From Faecalibacterium taiwanense (lineage in GTDB: Bacteria; Bacillota; Clostridia; Oscillospirales; Ruminococcaceae): DNA of 64,000 nt. The notes beneath the pieces are model-generated. The model searched no databases and was not told the DNA's origin. It was given only the letters and a program-made list of their open reading frames with translations. The DNA lies in NCBI RefSeq assembly GCF_036632915.2, contig NZ_CP155552.1, positions 496,001-560,000 of the forward strand, written 5' to 3'. Below are positions 50,127 to 58,934 of the stretch, one piece after another. Positions within the stretch are counted from its first letter, which is position 1. The number at the start of each line of letters is the position of its first letter. Both the position numbers and the translations under genes were made by a program.

Positions 50127-51665
50127 TCACACCCCGCCGTGGCGGCGCTGCTCTGCCGCCAGCTCCTGCTGCAGGGCAGCTTTGCGGTGGTCCAGCAGCA
50201 GGTCTTTGTTGTACTTGAAGTAGCGCTCGCAGCCGTTCTCGGTGAGGAAGGCGTGGGACACCGGGTCCACCGTCAGCTCGGTGACGAACACCACCATCTC
50301 CTGGCTTTCGGCAAAGGCCTGTTCCATAAAGTCGAAAGCGGCTTCCAGCGCGGCGCTGGCGGTCTGCTGGGCCTTTTCGCGCTCATCGGCAAGGGACTGG
50401 AACTGCCCGCGCAGCAGGTCGAAGGCTTCCTGTGTGCCGGCGGCGTTGGCACGGCGCAGTTCGCCCTCCCAGCCGCGCAGCACGGCCAGCACTTGCAGGC
50501 GGGTGGTCAGAGCATCTTTGCTCAGCAGCCCGGCGGCACGCTTTTGCTGTGTTTCGGTGTCGTAATCCATGATCTGCTGGTGGAACATTTCTGCCGAGCC
50601 GTCCGGGATATCCTCCGGAACGGTGGCAAGGGCTTTTTTGGTCTCCCGCAGAAAGGCATAGCAGCTGTCGGCCACTGCATCTGCCTGACGGGAGGCCGTG
50701 AACCGGGTGCCGAGGCCTGCAAGGATCAGGCTGACCAGCGAAAGCCGCTCGTCGAAGGGGGCCTGCAGCAGCCGTGCGAACACGGCGGGCTTTGCCTGTC
50801 CGGCCAAGATCTCCTCTACGCCGTAGTCGTCGCGGTACTTATAGTAAAGGTCGAGGTAGGCGGAGAAGTCCTCTGCGATCTTCGGGTGCTGGATGTACTC
50901 GCGGATCAGGTCTTCATCAGCCTGCAGACCCAGTGTTTCGTAGGTGTCCAGCAGATTGGAAAGATCCTCCCAGCCGCGGGCGGTCACGAACTGGGTGCCG
51001 TCCACATCGGCGTTGATCTGGTAGAAGTTCTGCGGGTGCAGCTCCAGATAGCTCAAAATGGCGCTGTGGATGTGGGCAGCGCGGGCATAGTCCTTCCACA
51101 CGGGCAGGTCCGGCTCAATGTCCATGCGGCGCACGCGGTCCAGCGTAACGATATCAAAGTCGCGCACAGATTTGTTATATTCCGGTGGGTTGCCTGCCGC
51201 CACGATCACCCAGCCCGCAGGCACGGCCTGATTGCCAAAGGTCTTGCATTGCAAAAATTGCAGCATGGTGGGGGCCAGCGTTTCCGACACACAGTTGATC
51301 TCGTCGATGAACAGAATGCCCTCGGAGAGGCCGGTGGCCTCCATCTTGGCGTAGATGCTGGCAATGATCTCGCTCATGGTATATTCAGTCACGGAGACAT
51401 CTTTGCCGCCATAATTGCGCTGGCGGATGAAGGGCAGGCCCACGGCGCTCTGGCGGGTGTGGTGGGTGATGGTGTAGGCCACCAGCGCCACGCCGCACTC
51501 CCGGGCTACCTGCTCCATCACCTGCGTCTTGCCAATGCCCGGAGGCCCCATGAGCAGAATGGGACGCTGCCGGATGGCCGGGATGGCGTATTCGCCCAGA
51601 GCATCCTTGGCAAGGTAGGCTTTTACGGTGTGTTCAATTTCTTCTTTGGCTCGTTTGATATTCAT
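50127..51665 (-). CDS. MoxR-type AAA ATPase
   Basis: A 512-residue protein. The N-terminal AAA domain (about 10-270) has Walker A GPPGIGKT (40-47), Walker B GILFIDEINCV, sensor-1 AAGNPPEYN, and an arginine finger in TLDRVRRMDIEP. The C-terminal half (280-512) is helical and not recognised. MoxR ATPases act as chaperones that switch on or assemble partner complexes, nearly always with a VWA-domain protein encoded next to them, as here. ATG 51665 with GAGGG is chosen over GTG 51680, which overlaps the VWA gene's stop. Confidence 0.88.
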   Translation of the reverse strand: MNIKRAKEEIEHTVKAYLAKDALGEYAIPAIRQRPILLMGPPGIGKTQVMEQVARECGVALVAYTITHHTRQSAVGLPFIRQRNYGGKDVSVTEYTMSEIIASIYAKMEATGLSEGILFIDEINCVSETLAPTMLQFLQCKTFGNQAVPAGWVIVAAGNPPEYNKSVRDFDIVTLDRVRRMDIEPDLPVWKDYARAAHIHSAILSYLELHPQNFYQINADVDGTQFVTARGWEDLSNLLDTYETLGLQADEDLIREYIQHPKIAEDFSAYLDLYYKYRDDYGVEEILAGQAKPAVFARLLQAPFDERLSLVSLILAGLGTRFTASRQADAVADSCYAFLRETKKALATVPEDIPDGSAEMFHQQIMDYDTETQQKRAAGLLSKDALTTRLQVLAVLRGWEGELRRANAAGTQEAFDLLRGQFQSLADEREKAQQTASAALEAAFDFMEQAFAESQEMVVFVTELTVDPVSHAFLTENGCERYFKYNKDLLLDHRKAALQQELAAEQRRHGGV

Positions 51666-51676
51666 AACAAATTCCC

Positions 51677-53119
51677 TCACGAATTGTTCAGGTCACGGTA
51701 CAGGTCGTCCTCTTCGGCCAGCGCGTCGGCAAGGGTGCTTTGCGGGCGGGCTGCTGCACCGGTAAATTCCTCTTCATCCAGAACCACCTTCATGGCCCAC
51801 GGCGGTACATTGGCATCGTCGAACCGCTCCCCCAGAAACAGAAAAGCGGTGTCGTAGGCCGGGCGCTTGGCGGGGTAGGTGCCCATGCCGTCGGTGAAGT
51901 ACAAAAGGCCCCGCAGGTTCGAGAACTTCTTCTCGGCGCACAGCTGGTTCACGTATTCAAAGGCCGGGCGGAAGTCCGTTCCGCCGCCGCCCCGCAGCTC
52001 AAAGTGGTTCATGGCGTGGATCAGCTCGTCCTCATTGTGGATCAGGATATCCTGCCGGATAGCGTTATCGGCCTGGATCAGGTGCAGGTTCATCCGGTGG
52101 AAAAAGTTCTCCTGTCCTTTCAGCAGAGTGTAGGTCTCCGCAAGGAATGCCCGCACCAGTTCACCGGAGGTGGAGTAGCTGGTGTCGATGACAAGGGCCA
52201 GCTCCTCGATCTTTTTGCTCTCCCGGCTTTCCAGAGGCTCGATGAGGGGCAGGTTTCCGTACACCGAAAGGCCGTAGGTGTAGAAGTTCAGGTCGAACTC
52301 GTCCGGGTCCAGCTTTACTTCCTCCCGCAGCACGCAGAACCGGCGCAGAAAATCCCGGTAGCTGCGGCGGCTGCGGTTGGCGGCTTTTACCTGCTGCTTC
52401 AGGGCATCGGCACCGTCCCCGGCTTCCTTATCCCGCAGGTCCAGCTCTGTCTGCATCCGCTCCCCGATCTTCTGCCACGTTTTCTGGGGCAGCGGCGTGG
52501 GCATCTGCTGGGGCTGGTCAGGCGCATCCTTCGGCCACAGACGGTGGTCGTCGGTCACGAACTCCCGCTCCAGCTGGCGCAGCACACCGGGTGTCTGCCG
52601 GGTGAGCCACCGATACACCGGCGCGGCTGCCACCACGGTTTCCTCGGCGGTGATCTGCTGGTAGGCGTTCTGGCGCACATAGGTCAGCGGGCGCTTGACG
52701 CTGGTGCGGTTCAGGCTGTCGATAACGTTTTCCACTGCGATATCACAGGCAAGGCTCCACAGCTGCGGCTCCCGGCGGCCTTTCAGCCACAAATGTCGGA
52801 ATACGCAGTGGAATATGGTGTGCAGATACAACCGGTTGAGATATTTTGGATTGTCCTGATAGAGCCGCAGCAGGTGGCTGGGCTGATAAAACAGGACCTG
52901 ACCGTCCGTAGCCAGCACCCGGCAGCGCTCGTCCGGGGCGGGGGACAAGGCACTGAGCGCCATATCCAGAAAGCGGAAGTCCAGATACAGCCCGCTGCGC
53001 ACCACCGCCAGCACCTCGCCGCCCATGCGTGCCTGCCACTCCTCGTGGGTCTCCGGCCGCTGGGACTGGAACGGCTTGCGCGGGTCAAAAAATTTTTCTT
53101 TTTGGATCGTTTGGGGCAA
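51677..53119 (-). CDS. VWA-like domain protein (DUF2201 type), partner of MoxR
   Basis: About 480 residues. The N-terminal half holds a metallopeptidase-like helix HTIFHCVFRHLW, then LACDIAVENVIDSLN. The C-terminal third (about 350-480) is a VWA-like fold with a MIDAS-type LALVIDTSYSTSGEL, the threonine loop GGGGTDFRPAFEYV, and a final LLYFTDGMGTYP. The start is uncertain: the frame stays open to 53269, but that part is translated from dispersed repeat 3. TTG 53119, eight bases after GAGG, is the most plausible start; GTG 53128 is next. It lies 12 bases upstream of the MoxR gene. Confidence 0.8.
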   Translation of the reverse strand: MPQTIQKEKFFDPRKPFQSQRPETHEEWQARMGGEVLAVVRSGLYLDFRFLDMALSALSPAPDERCRVLATDGQVLFYQPSHLLRLYQDNPKYLNRLYLHTIFHCVFRHLWLKGRREPQLWSLACDIAVENVIDSLNRTSVKRPLTYVRQNAYQQITAEETVVAAAPVYRWLTRQTPGVLRQLEREFVTDDHRLWPKDAPDQPQQMPTPLPQKTWQKIGERMQTELDLRDKEAGDGADALKQQVKAANRSRRSYRDFLRRFCVLREEVKLDPDEFDLNFYTYGLSVYGNLPLIEPLESRESKKIEELALVIDTSYSTSGELVRAFLAETYTLLKGQENFFHRMNLHLIQADNAIRQDILIHNEDELIHAMNHFELRGGGGTDFRPAFEYVNQLCAEKKFSNLRGLLYFTDGMGTYPAKRPAYDTAFLFLGERFDDANVPPWAMKVVLDEEEFTGAAARPQSTLADALAEEDDLYRDLNNS

Positions 53120-53137
53120 AAGTGTCACCTCACTTGG

Positions 53138-53205
53138 AACCCTCTCAGCCTTGCTGCAAACTCCCCCAGTCATCGCTGCGCGATGCCAGCCCCTCAGGGA
53201 TGGGG
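53138..53205. repeat. Dispersed repeat 3, copy f (inverted)
   Basis: AACCCTCTCAG is followed by a hairpin-bearing centre (ATCGC-TGC-GCGAT), GCCAGC, and CCCCTCAGGGATGGGG. It lies at the 5' edge of the VWA gene and supplies its ribosome-site region. Confidence 0.65.
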
Positions 53206-53239
53206 CCTCTGGCGAAACCGGAAGCTTACCCTTACTGCC

Positions 53240-53290
53240 AAAGGCTCCCCTTAGAGGGAGCTGGCGCACGAAGTGCGGCGGAAGGAGTTT
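53240..53290. repeat. Dispersed repeat 3, copy g
   Basis: GGCTCCCCTTAGAGGGAGC, CTGGC, hairpin GCGCAC-GAA-GTGCGGC, GGAAGGAGTT. Together with copy f it fills most of the space between the LRR gene and the VWA gene. Confidence 0.65.
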
Positions 53291-53298
53291 TCTGCTGT

Positions 53299-54402
53299 TT
53301 AAAAATCAAAATCGTACCGCTGCTTTTTGGGCTGAGGAGCATACTTTTTGTGCTCCGCATCCGCCAGCAGAGCGGCGGCAGCGGCGTTCCCGACCTTGGC
53401 GGCAAGGGCTGAAGCTTCGGCAAAGCCGTCTTTGTCCAGCACATCCAGCGCAATGAGTGCACGCACGGCATCATTGTCCTGCGCCTTCAGCAGGCGGGCC
53501 AGCACCCGGTCGGTGTTGGCTGCCAGAAATGCCCGGTAGTGCCCGGCGGCGGCTTCGGTCAGCTGCCACGGATACCGCAGCCGGTCAAAGCAGAGCATTG
53601 CCATCACATTGGCATCGTCGGCATCGTGGCCCTGCGGGAAGATCGCGTCGTATTCTGCGGGGAGGAATTTGTTCTCTAAAAAACACTGCCGGTAATGATA
53701 TCCTTGGCCGGAAAAGGTGTGAAGAAGGATGTGGGCGGGGGTCTCCTCGATATCCTCCCAGTAGGCGGGATACCAGAGCGCCGCCAGCGGGGCTGCTGTA
53801 CCGGCAGGGCAAAACTCAGCCCGCACCGCTTCGGTGATGTTGTTCACAAGGGCAAACAGGCCGGTAGGTTCTTCAGGGCCTGCCTGCACCCGGATGGTCT
53901 CCAGCGCGAAGCAGTTCAAAAACACATCGCTGCCCATGGTCAGGCTGCCCGTGCCCACGGTGAGCAGACGCAGCTTGCGGCAGTTGTAGAATGCGCAGCT
54001 GCCGACGACCTGTAAGCTGTCCGGCAGGGTCAGCTCTTCGAGAAAGTTCCCACACACCGGGTGCAGGTCGTCTGCATCCGAACCGGCAGCGGGCGCGTCA
54101 AAGTCGAAGTCATACCGGCGGCAGGTGCCGCCCACCGTCTGCCCAAAGGCCCGAGTCAGCCGCGCCGTGCCGTCCGGGGCCGCCTCGTAGCGGCAGGTCT
54201 TGTCTGCCGCAGGCAGGCTGCGCGGCTTTTCGGAAAAGCAGTAGTCGCCCAGTTCGGTAACAGCAAAGCTGCCGCCCTCCGGTGCTGGCAGGGTGCCGGG
54301 CAGCGCGATACACGGCTCTGTGCCGTACACCCGCACCAGCCGGGCTGTGTCTGCCGAAAGCGGCAGGATGTCCAATGTAAGGGCGTTTTCCGGATATGCC
54401 AT
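53299..54402 (-). CDS. Leucine-rich-repeat (BspA-like LRR_5) protein
   Basis: A 367-residue soluble protein without a signal peptide. At about 118-180 are two to three BspA-type repeats (LEELTLPDSLQVVGSCAFYNC, RKLRLLTVGTGSLTMGSDVFLNC, FALETIRV). The N-terminal part has related beta-type repeats (FAVTELGDYCFSE). The C-terminal 150 residues are helical, with an alanine-rich stretch, and end in KKQRYDFDF, echoing CRRYDFDFD at about 95-103. It is the first gene of an operon with the VWA, MoxR and AEC genes. The function is unknown; it may be the recognition part of a MoxR-VWA system. Confidence 0.75.
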   Translation of the reverse strand: MAYPENALTLDILPLSADTARLVRVYGTEPCIALPGTLPAPEGGSFAVTELGDYCFSEKPRSLPAADKTCRYEAAPDGTARLTRAFGQTVGGTCRRYDFDFDAPAAGSDADDLHPVCGNFLEELTLPDSLQVVGSCAFYNCRKLRLLTVGTGSLTMGSDVFLNCFALETIRVQAGPEEPTGLFALVNNITEAVRAEFCPAGTAAPLAALWYPAYWEDIEETPAHILLHTFSGQGYHYRQCFLENKFLPAEYDAIFPQGHDADDANVMAMLCFDRLRYPWQLTEAAAGHYRAFLAANTDRVLARLLKAQDNDAVRALIALDVLDKDGFAEASALAAKVGNAAAAALLADAEHKKYAPQPKKQRYDFDF

Positions 54403-54439
54403 GTTCTGACCTCGTTTTCCTGCAATTCATTCAAGGTTC

Positions 54440-54469
54440 AGTATACCGCGAACAGGGGGTGATTGTCCA
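54440..54469 (-). promoter_or_regulatory. Promoter of the LRR-VWA-MoxR operon
   Basis: On the minus strand TGGACA (54464-54469), 18 bases, TATACT (54440-54445), about 40 bases before the LRR start codon. Confidence 0.7.
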
Positions 54470-54483
54470 GAGCGGAGAAGAGA

Positions 54484-54529
54484 AAAGGAGCCGCCGCACG
54501 GCGGTGTGCCGGTACGGCGGCTCTTTTGA
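54484..54529 (-). terminator. Terminator of the ABC exporter operon
   Basis: On the minus strand AAAAGAGCCGCCG ... CGGCGGCTCCTTTT pairs with further internal CCGGCAC/GTGCGG structure, 17 bases after the stop of the second ABC gene. Confidence 0.75.
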
Positions 54530-54545
54530 GAAGGCAGAAAAACGC

Positions 54546-56465
54546 TTAGTTTTCGGCAAGGTTGCCGGTGTACAGCTGGTAATACTTGCCTTTTTTAGCG
54601 ATCAGCTCGTCGTGGCTGCCGCGCTCGATGATGCGGCCCTGCTCCAGCACCACGATGCAGTCTGCATTGCGGACGGTGGACAGGCGGTGCGCAATGACAA
54701 AGCTGGTGCGGCCGTACATCAGGCCGTCCATGCCGCGCTGCACCAGCGCTTCGGTGCGGGTATCGATGGAGGAGGTGGCCTCGTCCAGGATCAGCACCGG
54801 GGGATCTGCCACGGCGGCACGGGCGATGGCCAGCAGCTGGCGCTGGCCCTGCGAGAGGTTGGCACCATCGCCGGTGAGCATGGTGTTGTAGCCTTCCGGC
54901 AGGCGCTTGATGAAGCCATCCGCGTTGGCAAGGCGGGCGGCGGCGATGCACTCTTCATCGGTGGCCTCCAGCCGGCCATAGCGGATGTTCTCCATCACCG
55001 TGCCGGTGAACAGATGGGTGTCCTGCAGCACGATGCCCAGAGAACGGCGCAGATCGGCCTTTTTGATCTTGTGGATGTTGATGCCGTCGTAGCGGATCTT
55101 GCCGTCCTGAATGTCGTAGAACCGGTTGATGAGGTTGGTGATGGTGGTCTTACCGGCACCGGTAGAGCCGACAAAGGCGATCTTCTGGCCCGGACGGCCA
55201 TACAGATTGATATCGTGCAGGACGGTTTTTTCCGGCACATAGCCAAAGTCTACATCGGTAAAGGTGATGCTGCCTTCCAGCTTGTGGTAGGTGGTAGTGC
55301 CGTCGTGGTGCGGGTGCTTCCATGCCCAGATGCCGGTGCGCTCGGTGGCTTCCACAAGGTTATCGTCGCGGTCATACTTGGCGTTGACCAGCGTGACATA
55401 GCCCTCGTCGGTCTCGCTCTCTTCGTCCATCATCTTGAAGATACGCTCGGCACCGGCCAGAGCCATGATGATGCTGTTGGCCTGCATGGACACCTGACTG
55501 ATGGGCATGTTGAAGCCCTTGTTCAGGCTCAGGAAAGCCACCACCGTGCCAAGGGTCGTGCCGCCCATGCCGCTCACGGCCATGGCTGCGCCTGCCAGCG
55601 CGCAGACGGCATAGCTGATGTTGCCCAGCTGGGCGTTGACCGGCATCATGATGTTGGCAAAGCTGTTGGCTTTGTTGGCGCTGTCCTTCAGCTGGTCGTT
55701 CAGCTGGCGGAAACCGTCCAGCGCCTTCTGTTCGTGGGTGAACACCTTGACGACCTTCTGGCCCTCCATCATCTCTTCGATGTAGCCGTTCAACTTGCCC
55801 AGATCCCGCTGCTGCTGGATGAAGTATTTGCCGGACTGCTGGGTGATCTTTTTGGAGAAGAACATCATCAGCGCCACCATCAGCATGGTAACGATCGTCA
55901 GCTGCCAGCTGAGCATGCACATGCTGAAGAACACCGAAACAATGGTAATGGCGCTGGACACCAGCTGCGGGATGCTCTGGCTGAGCATCTGGCGCAGGGT
56001 ATCCACATCGTTGGTGTACACGGACATGATGTCGCCGTGGGGATGCTGGTCAAAATACTTGATGGGCAGGCTCTCCATGTGGGTGAACAGCTGGGTGCGC
56101 AGGTTGCGCAGGGTGCCCTGCGTCACGTTGACCATGATGCGGGCGTTGAGCCATGCGGCCAGAATGCCAATGACGTAGATGATGCCTACCCGCAGCAGAG
56201 CTGCTGCCAGCGGGGCAAAATCGGGGTCCTGCTGCTGGGTCATGGGTACGATGTAATCGTCCATCAGGGTCTTTAAGAACAGACTGGCCTGAACGTTTGC
56301 CAGCGCGCTGACCACGATGCAGACAAGTACAAGGATGCAATGGGGCAGATAGTGCCGGAATACCTCATCCATGATGCGCTTCAGCAGCTTGCCCGGGTTT
56401 TCCACTTTGGGCCGGGGGCCGCCCATGCGGGGGCCGGGGCCGCGAACTTCTTTTGCCTGAGCCAT
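54546..56465 (-). CDS. ABC multidrug-type exporter, fused permease/ATPase subunit 2
   Basis: A 639-residue half transporter with an N-terminal cytoplasmic extension (about 1-30), six helices (30-340), then an ATPase domain: Walker A GSTGAGKTT, signature LSQGQRQLL, Walker B PVLILDEATSSID, and H-loop IAHRLSTV. An insertion of about 40 residues at the permease-ATPase junction (KYDRDDNLVEATERTG, WAWKHPHHDG) is typical of the second subunit of heterodimeric exporters. Its start overlaps the stop of subunit 1 by one base, so they are co-translated. It is probably a drug, peptide or lipid exporter. Confidence 0.93.
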   Translation of the reverse strand: MAQAKEVRGPGPRMGGPRPKVENPGKLLKRIMDEVFRHYLPHCILVLVCIVVSALANVQASLFLKTLMDDYIVPMTQQQDPDFAPLAAALLRVGIIYVIGILAAWLNARIMVNVTQGTLRNLRTQLFTHMESLPIKYFDQHPHGDIMSVYTNDVDTLRQMLSQSIPQLVSSAITIVSVFFSMCMLSWQLTIVTMLMVALMMFFSKKITQQSGKYFIQQQRDLGKLNGYIEEMMEGQKVVKVFTHEQKALDGFRQLNDQLKDSANKANSFANIMMPVNAQLGNISYAVCALAGAAMAVSGMGGTTLGTVVAFLSLNKGFNMPISQVSMQANSIIMALAGAERIFKMMDEESETDEGYVTLVNAKYDRDDNLVEATERTGIWAWKHPHHDGTTTYHKLEGSITFTDVDFGYVPEKTVLHDINLYGRPGQKIAFVGSTGAGKTTITNLINRFYDIQDGKIRYDGINIHKIKKADLRRSLGIVLQDTHLFTGTVMENIRYGRLEATDEECIAAARLANADGFIKRLPEGYNTMLTGDGANLSQGQRQLLAIARAAVADPPVLILDEATSSIDTRTEALVQRGMDGLMYGRTSFVIAHRLSTVRNADCIVVLEQGRIIERGSHDELIAKKGKYYQLYTGNLAEN

Positions 56466-58216
56466 TACTGTTCACCTCCCTGTTTGTCAAAGTCGCCGCC
56501 GCCCTGGGTCTGGCTGTTGTAAACTTCCTGATAGATGGCGTTGGTCTTGAGCAGCTCTTCGTGGGTGCCCAGACCATCGATCTTACCGTTATCCAGCACA
56601 AGGATGCGGTCAGCGTCCTGCACCGAGGAAATGCGCTGTGCAATGATGATCTTGGTGGTGCCGGGAATCTCCTCCCGGAATGCCTTGCGGATCTTGGCAT
56701 CAGTAGCGGTATCCACGGCGCTGGTGGAGTCGTCCAGAATCAGAACCTTGGGCTTGCGCAGCAGGGCGCGGGCGATGGTCAGGCGCTGCTTCTGGCCGCC
56801 AGACACGTTGGAACCGCCCTGCTCGATCCATGTATTGTATTTGTCCGGGAAGCGCTCGATGAACTCATCAGCGCAGGCCAGCTTTGCCACACGGATGCAC
56901 TCTTCCTCGCTGGCGTTCTCGTCGCCCCAGCGCAGGTTATCGAGAATGGTGCCGCTGAACAGCACGTTCTTCTGCAGCACCATGGACACCTCGCGGCGCA
57001 GTACGTCGAGGTTGTAGTCGCGCACATCCACGCCGCCCACCTTCACGGTGCCGGTCTCGGCATCATACAGGCGGGGAATCAGCTGCACCAGACTGGATTT
57101 TGCGCTGCCAGTGCCGCCGATGATACCTAAGGTCTCACCGGGCTTGATGCTGAAGGTGATATCATTCAGCACCGGCTGGCCGCTGCCGTGCTTATACTTG
57201 AAGGTGACATGCTCGAACTCGATGCCGCCGTCCTTCACCTGCTGCACCGGCTGCTTTGCGGGGGGCAGGTCGGTGGTCTCGTCCAGCACTTCCACAATAC
57301 GCTTTGCGGAAGCGGCAGACATGGAGATCGTGACAAAGGCCATGCTCAGCATCATCAGGGCCATGAGGATGTTCATGATGTAGCCGAACAGAGCGTTCAG
57401 CTGGCCGGTGGTGATGGCACCATGCAGAACGTACTTGGCACCCAGCCAGCTCAGGGCGATGTTGCAGCCGTAAACGGCGGTGAGCATGGCAGGGTTATTG
57501 AAGCTCAGGCGGCTCTCAGCGTTCACAAACTGGTCGTACAGGCTCTGGCAGGCTTTGGTGTACTTCTCGTTTTCAAAGCCCTCGCGCACGAAGCTCTTCA
57601 CTACGCGGATGGCGGAGACGTTTTCCTGCACGGAAGCGTTCAGGGCATCGTAGTTTTTGAACACCCGGTCAAAGATGTGGAAGGTGGGCACCATGATGCC
57701 TGCCAGCACCGCCACCAGAAAGACCACAGCCACCACGAAGATCAGTGACAGCGGGCCGCCGATCATCACGGCCATGAACAGGGCGAACACCAGATGCACC
57801 GGGGCGCGCACGCACATGCGCTCGATCATCTGGAATGCGTTCTGTACGTTGGTCACGTCGGTGGTCATACGGGTGACAAGGCCTGCGGTGGAGAATTTAT
57901 CAATGTTGGAAAAAGAATAATGCTGGATGTTCTCATACATGGCATCGCGCAGATTTCCGGCAAAGCCGGTGGATGCCTCGGCGGCGTATTTGCCGGCCAG
58001 AACGCCCAGCGCCAGCGCGACCACAGCCACCAGAAAGGTGAGCAGGCCGTACTTGAGGATGGCGTTCATATCGCCCTTTTCAATGCCCTGATCGATGATA
58101 AAGGCCATGATGGTGGGCAAAAGCACATCCATCACGGCTTCCAGAGCGGCAAAGAGCGGTGTCAGGACTGCGGCGCGTTTATACTCGCCCAGATGTGACA
58201 CTAACTTTTTGATCAT
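56465..58216 (-). CDS. ABC multidrug-type exporter, fused permease/ATPase subunit 1
   Basis: A 583-residue half transporter with six helices (20-310) and an ATPase domain with Walker A GGTGSAKSS (alanine in place of the more common G/C before K), Q-loop MVLQKNVLFSGT, signature NVSGGQKQRLTIARAL, Walker B VLILDDSTSAVD, and a QRISSV switch region in place of HR. The aspartate in DDS (instead of DE) and the glutamine replacing the switch histidine mark the degenerate ATP site normal for one half of a heterodimeric exporter. Start 58216 follows AGGAGG; the longer frame to 58270 lacks a ribosome site. It is downstream of a MarR gene. Confidence 0.93.
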   Translation of the reverse strand: MIKKLVSHLGEYKRAAVLTPLFAALEAVMDVLLPTIMAFIIDQGIEKGDMNAILKYGLLTFLVAVVALALGVLAGKYAAEASTGFAGNLRDAMYENIQHYSFSNIDKFSTAGLVTRMTTDVTNVQNAFQMIERMCVRAPVHLVFALFMAVMIGGPLSLIFVVAVVFLVAVLAGIMVPTFHIFDRVFKNYDALNASVQENVSAIRVVKSFVREGFENEKYTKACQSLYDQFVNAESRLSFNNPAMLTAVYGCNIALSWLGAKYVLHGAITTGQLNALFGYIMNILMALMMLSMAFVTISMSAASAKRIVEVLDETTDLPPAKQPVQQVKDGGIEFEHVTFKYKHGSGQPVLNDITFSIKPGETLGIIGGTGSAKSSLVQLIPRLYDAETGTVKVGGVDVRDYNLDVLRREVSMVLQKNVLFSGTILDNLRWGDENASEEECIRVAKLACADEFIERFPDKYNTWIEQGGSNVSGGQKQRLTIARALLRKPKVLILDDSTSAVDTATDAKIRKAFREEIPGTTKIIIAQRISSVQDADRILVLDNGKIDGLGTHEELLKTNAIYQEVYNSQTQGGGDFDKQGGEQ

Positions 58217-58346
58217 CTGAGTTACCTCCTGTTGCTTTTTATTTGTTTGGTACAGAACAATTTTATACAAAACATTTTAATTGTCAAGACGTTTCAAAAA
58301 ATGTTCATAATTACTAATTTAACGAACACTTTTTCGGCAGGTTGCA

Positions 58347-58832
58347 TCACTGCAGTGCATCCCGCAGCTTGTTTAAAAGCCGCAGCAGCTCGGTATTTTC
58401 CTCCGCTGTCAGCAGCCCGGCCACATAGTCGTCGGTCTGGTGGAAGCAGAGCATCGTCTTTTCGTGGAAGCAGATGCCCTCTTCGGTGAGCACCAGCTGC
58501 TTGAGCCGGGCGTCCTGCGGAACACTGCGCCGCTCGATATAGCCCTTGCGCTCCATCAACTGCAGGATGTTGGTCACGGTGGAGCGGGTGATAGAGAACT
58601 CCCGCTCAATGTCCCGCTGGAACACGGGGGTGTCCCGGTGGCGGTAGAGATACCCAATGATCCACCCGTGCATGGGGGTGGCCTGCTCCACGTCATTTTC
58701 GCGGGCAAACTGGTTGATCTTGCGGAAGATCAGGTTGTCCACCCGGCGGATCTGCGCCGGGATGACCTGTGGGCCTTCCCAAGGGGGATCGGCGTGATTG
58801 CAGCACTCGTTTTTGGTTTCGTCACACATCAT
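58347..58832 (-). CDS. MarR family transcriptional regulator
   Basis: A winged-helix repressor of about 161 residues. The DNA-binding region (about 55-115) has PVFQRDIEREFSITRSTVTNILQLMERKGYIERR and the wing with the DARLKQLVLTEEG turn. It is followed by the two exporter genes in the same direction, so it probably controls them in response to a drug-like ligand. Start 58832 is the ATG preceded by AAGGA. Upstream ATGs at 58847 and 58898 are in frame, but the latter lies before the predicted transcription start. Confidence 0.9.
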   Translation of the reverse strand: MMCDETKNECCNHADPPWEGPQVIPAQIRRVDNLIFRKINQFARENDVEQATPMHGWIIGYLYRHRDTPVFQRDIEREFSITRSTVTNILQLMERKGYIERRSVPQDARLKQLVLTEEGICFHEKTMLCFHQTDDYVAGLLTAEENTELLRLLNKLRDALQ

Positions 58833-58863
58833 GGTTTTGTCCTTCATGGTTGTTTTGGCATTG

Positions 58864-58885
58864 AACAGTTTCAAATAAAACTGTT
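58864..58885. promoter_or_regulatory. Inverted repeat, probable MarR autoregulatory operator
   Basis: AACAGTTT-N6-AAACTGTT, perfect 8-bp arms, lies just downstream of the MarR promoter's -10. Half of it (GTTTCAAA) also occurs at 58291-58298 upstream of the exporter genes. Confidence 0.6.
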
Positions 58886-58898
58886 TGATAGCATACAT

Positions 58899-58926
58899 AT
58901 TATACAGCAGTCAAAGTGAATGTCAA
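58899..58926 (-). promoter_or_regulatory. Sigma-A promoter of the MarR gene
   Basis: On the minus strand TTGACA (58921-58926), 16 bases, TATAAT (58899-58904). Confidence 0.8.
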
Positions 58927-58934
58927 GGGGAAGG

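Noticed and set aside
53129..53269. N-terminal extension of the VWA protein
   Set aside because: The extra codons are translated from dispersed repeat 3, and a better start with a ribosome site exists at 53119.
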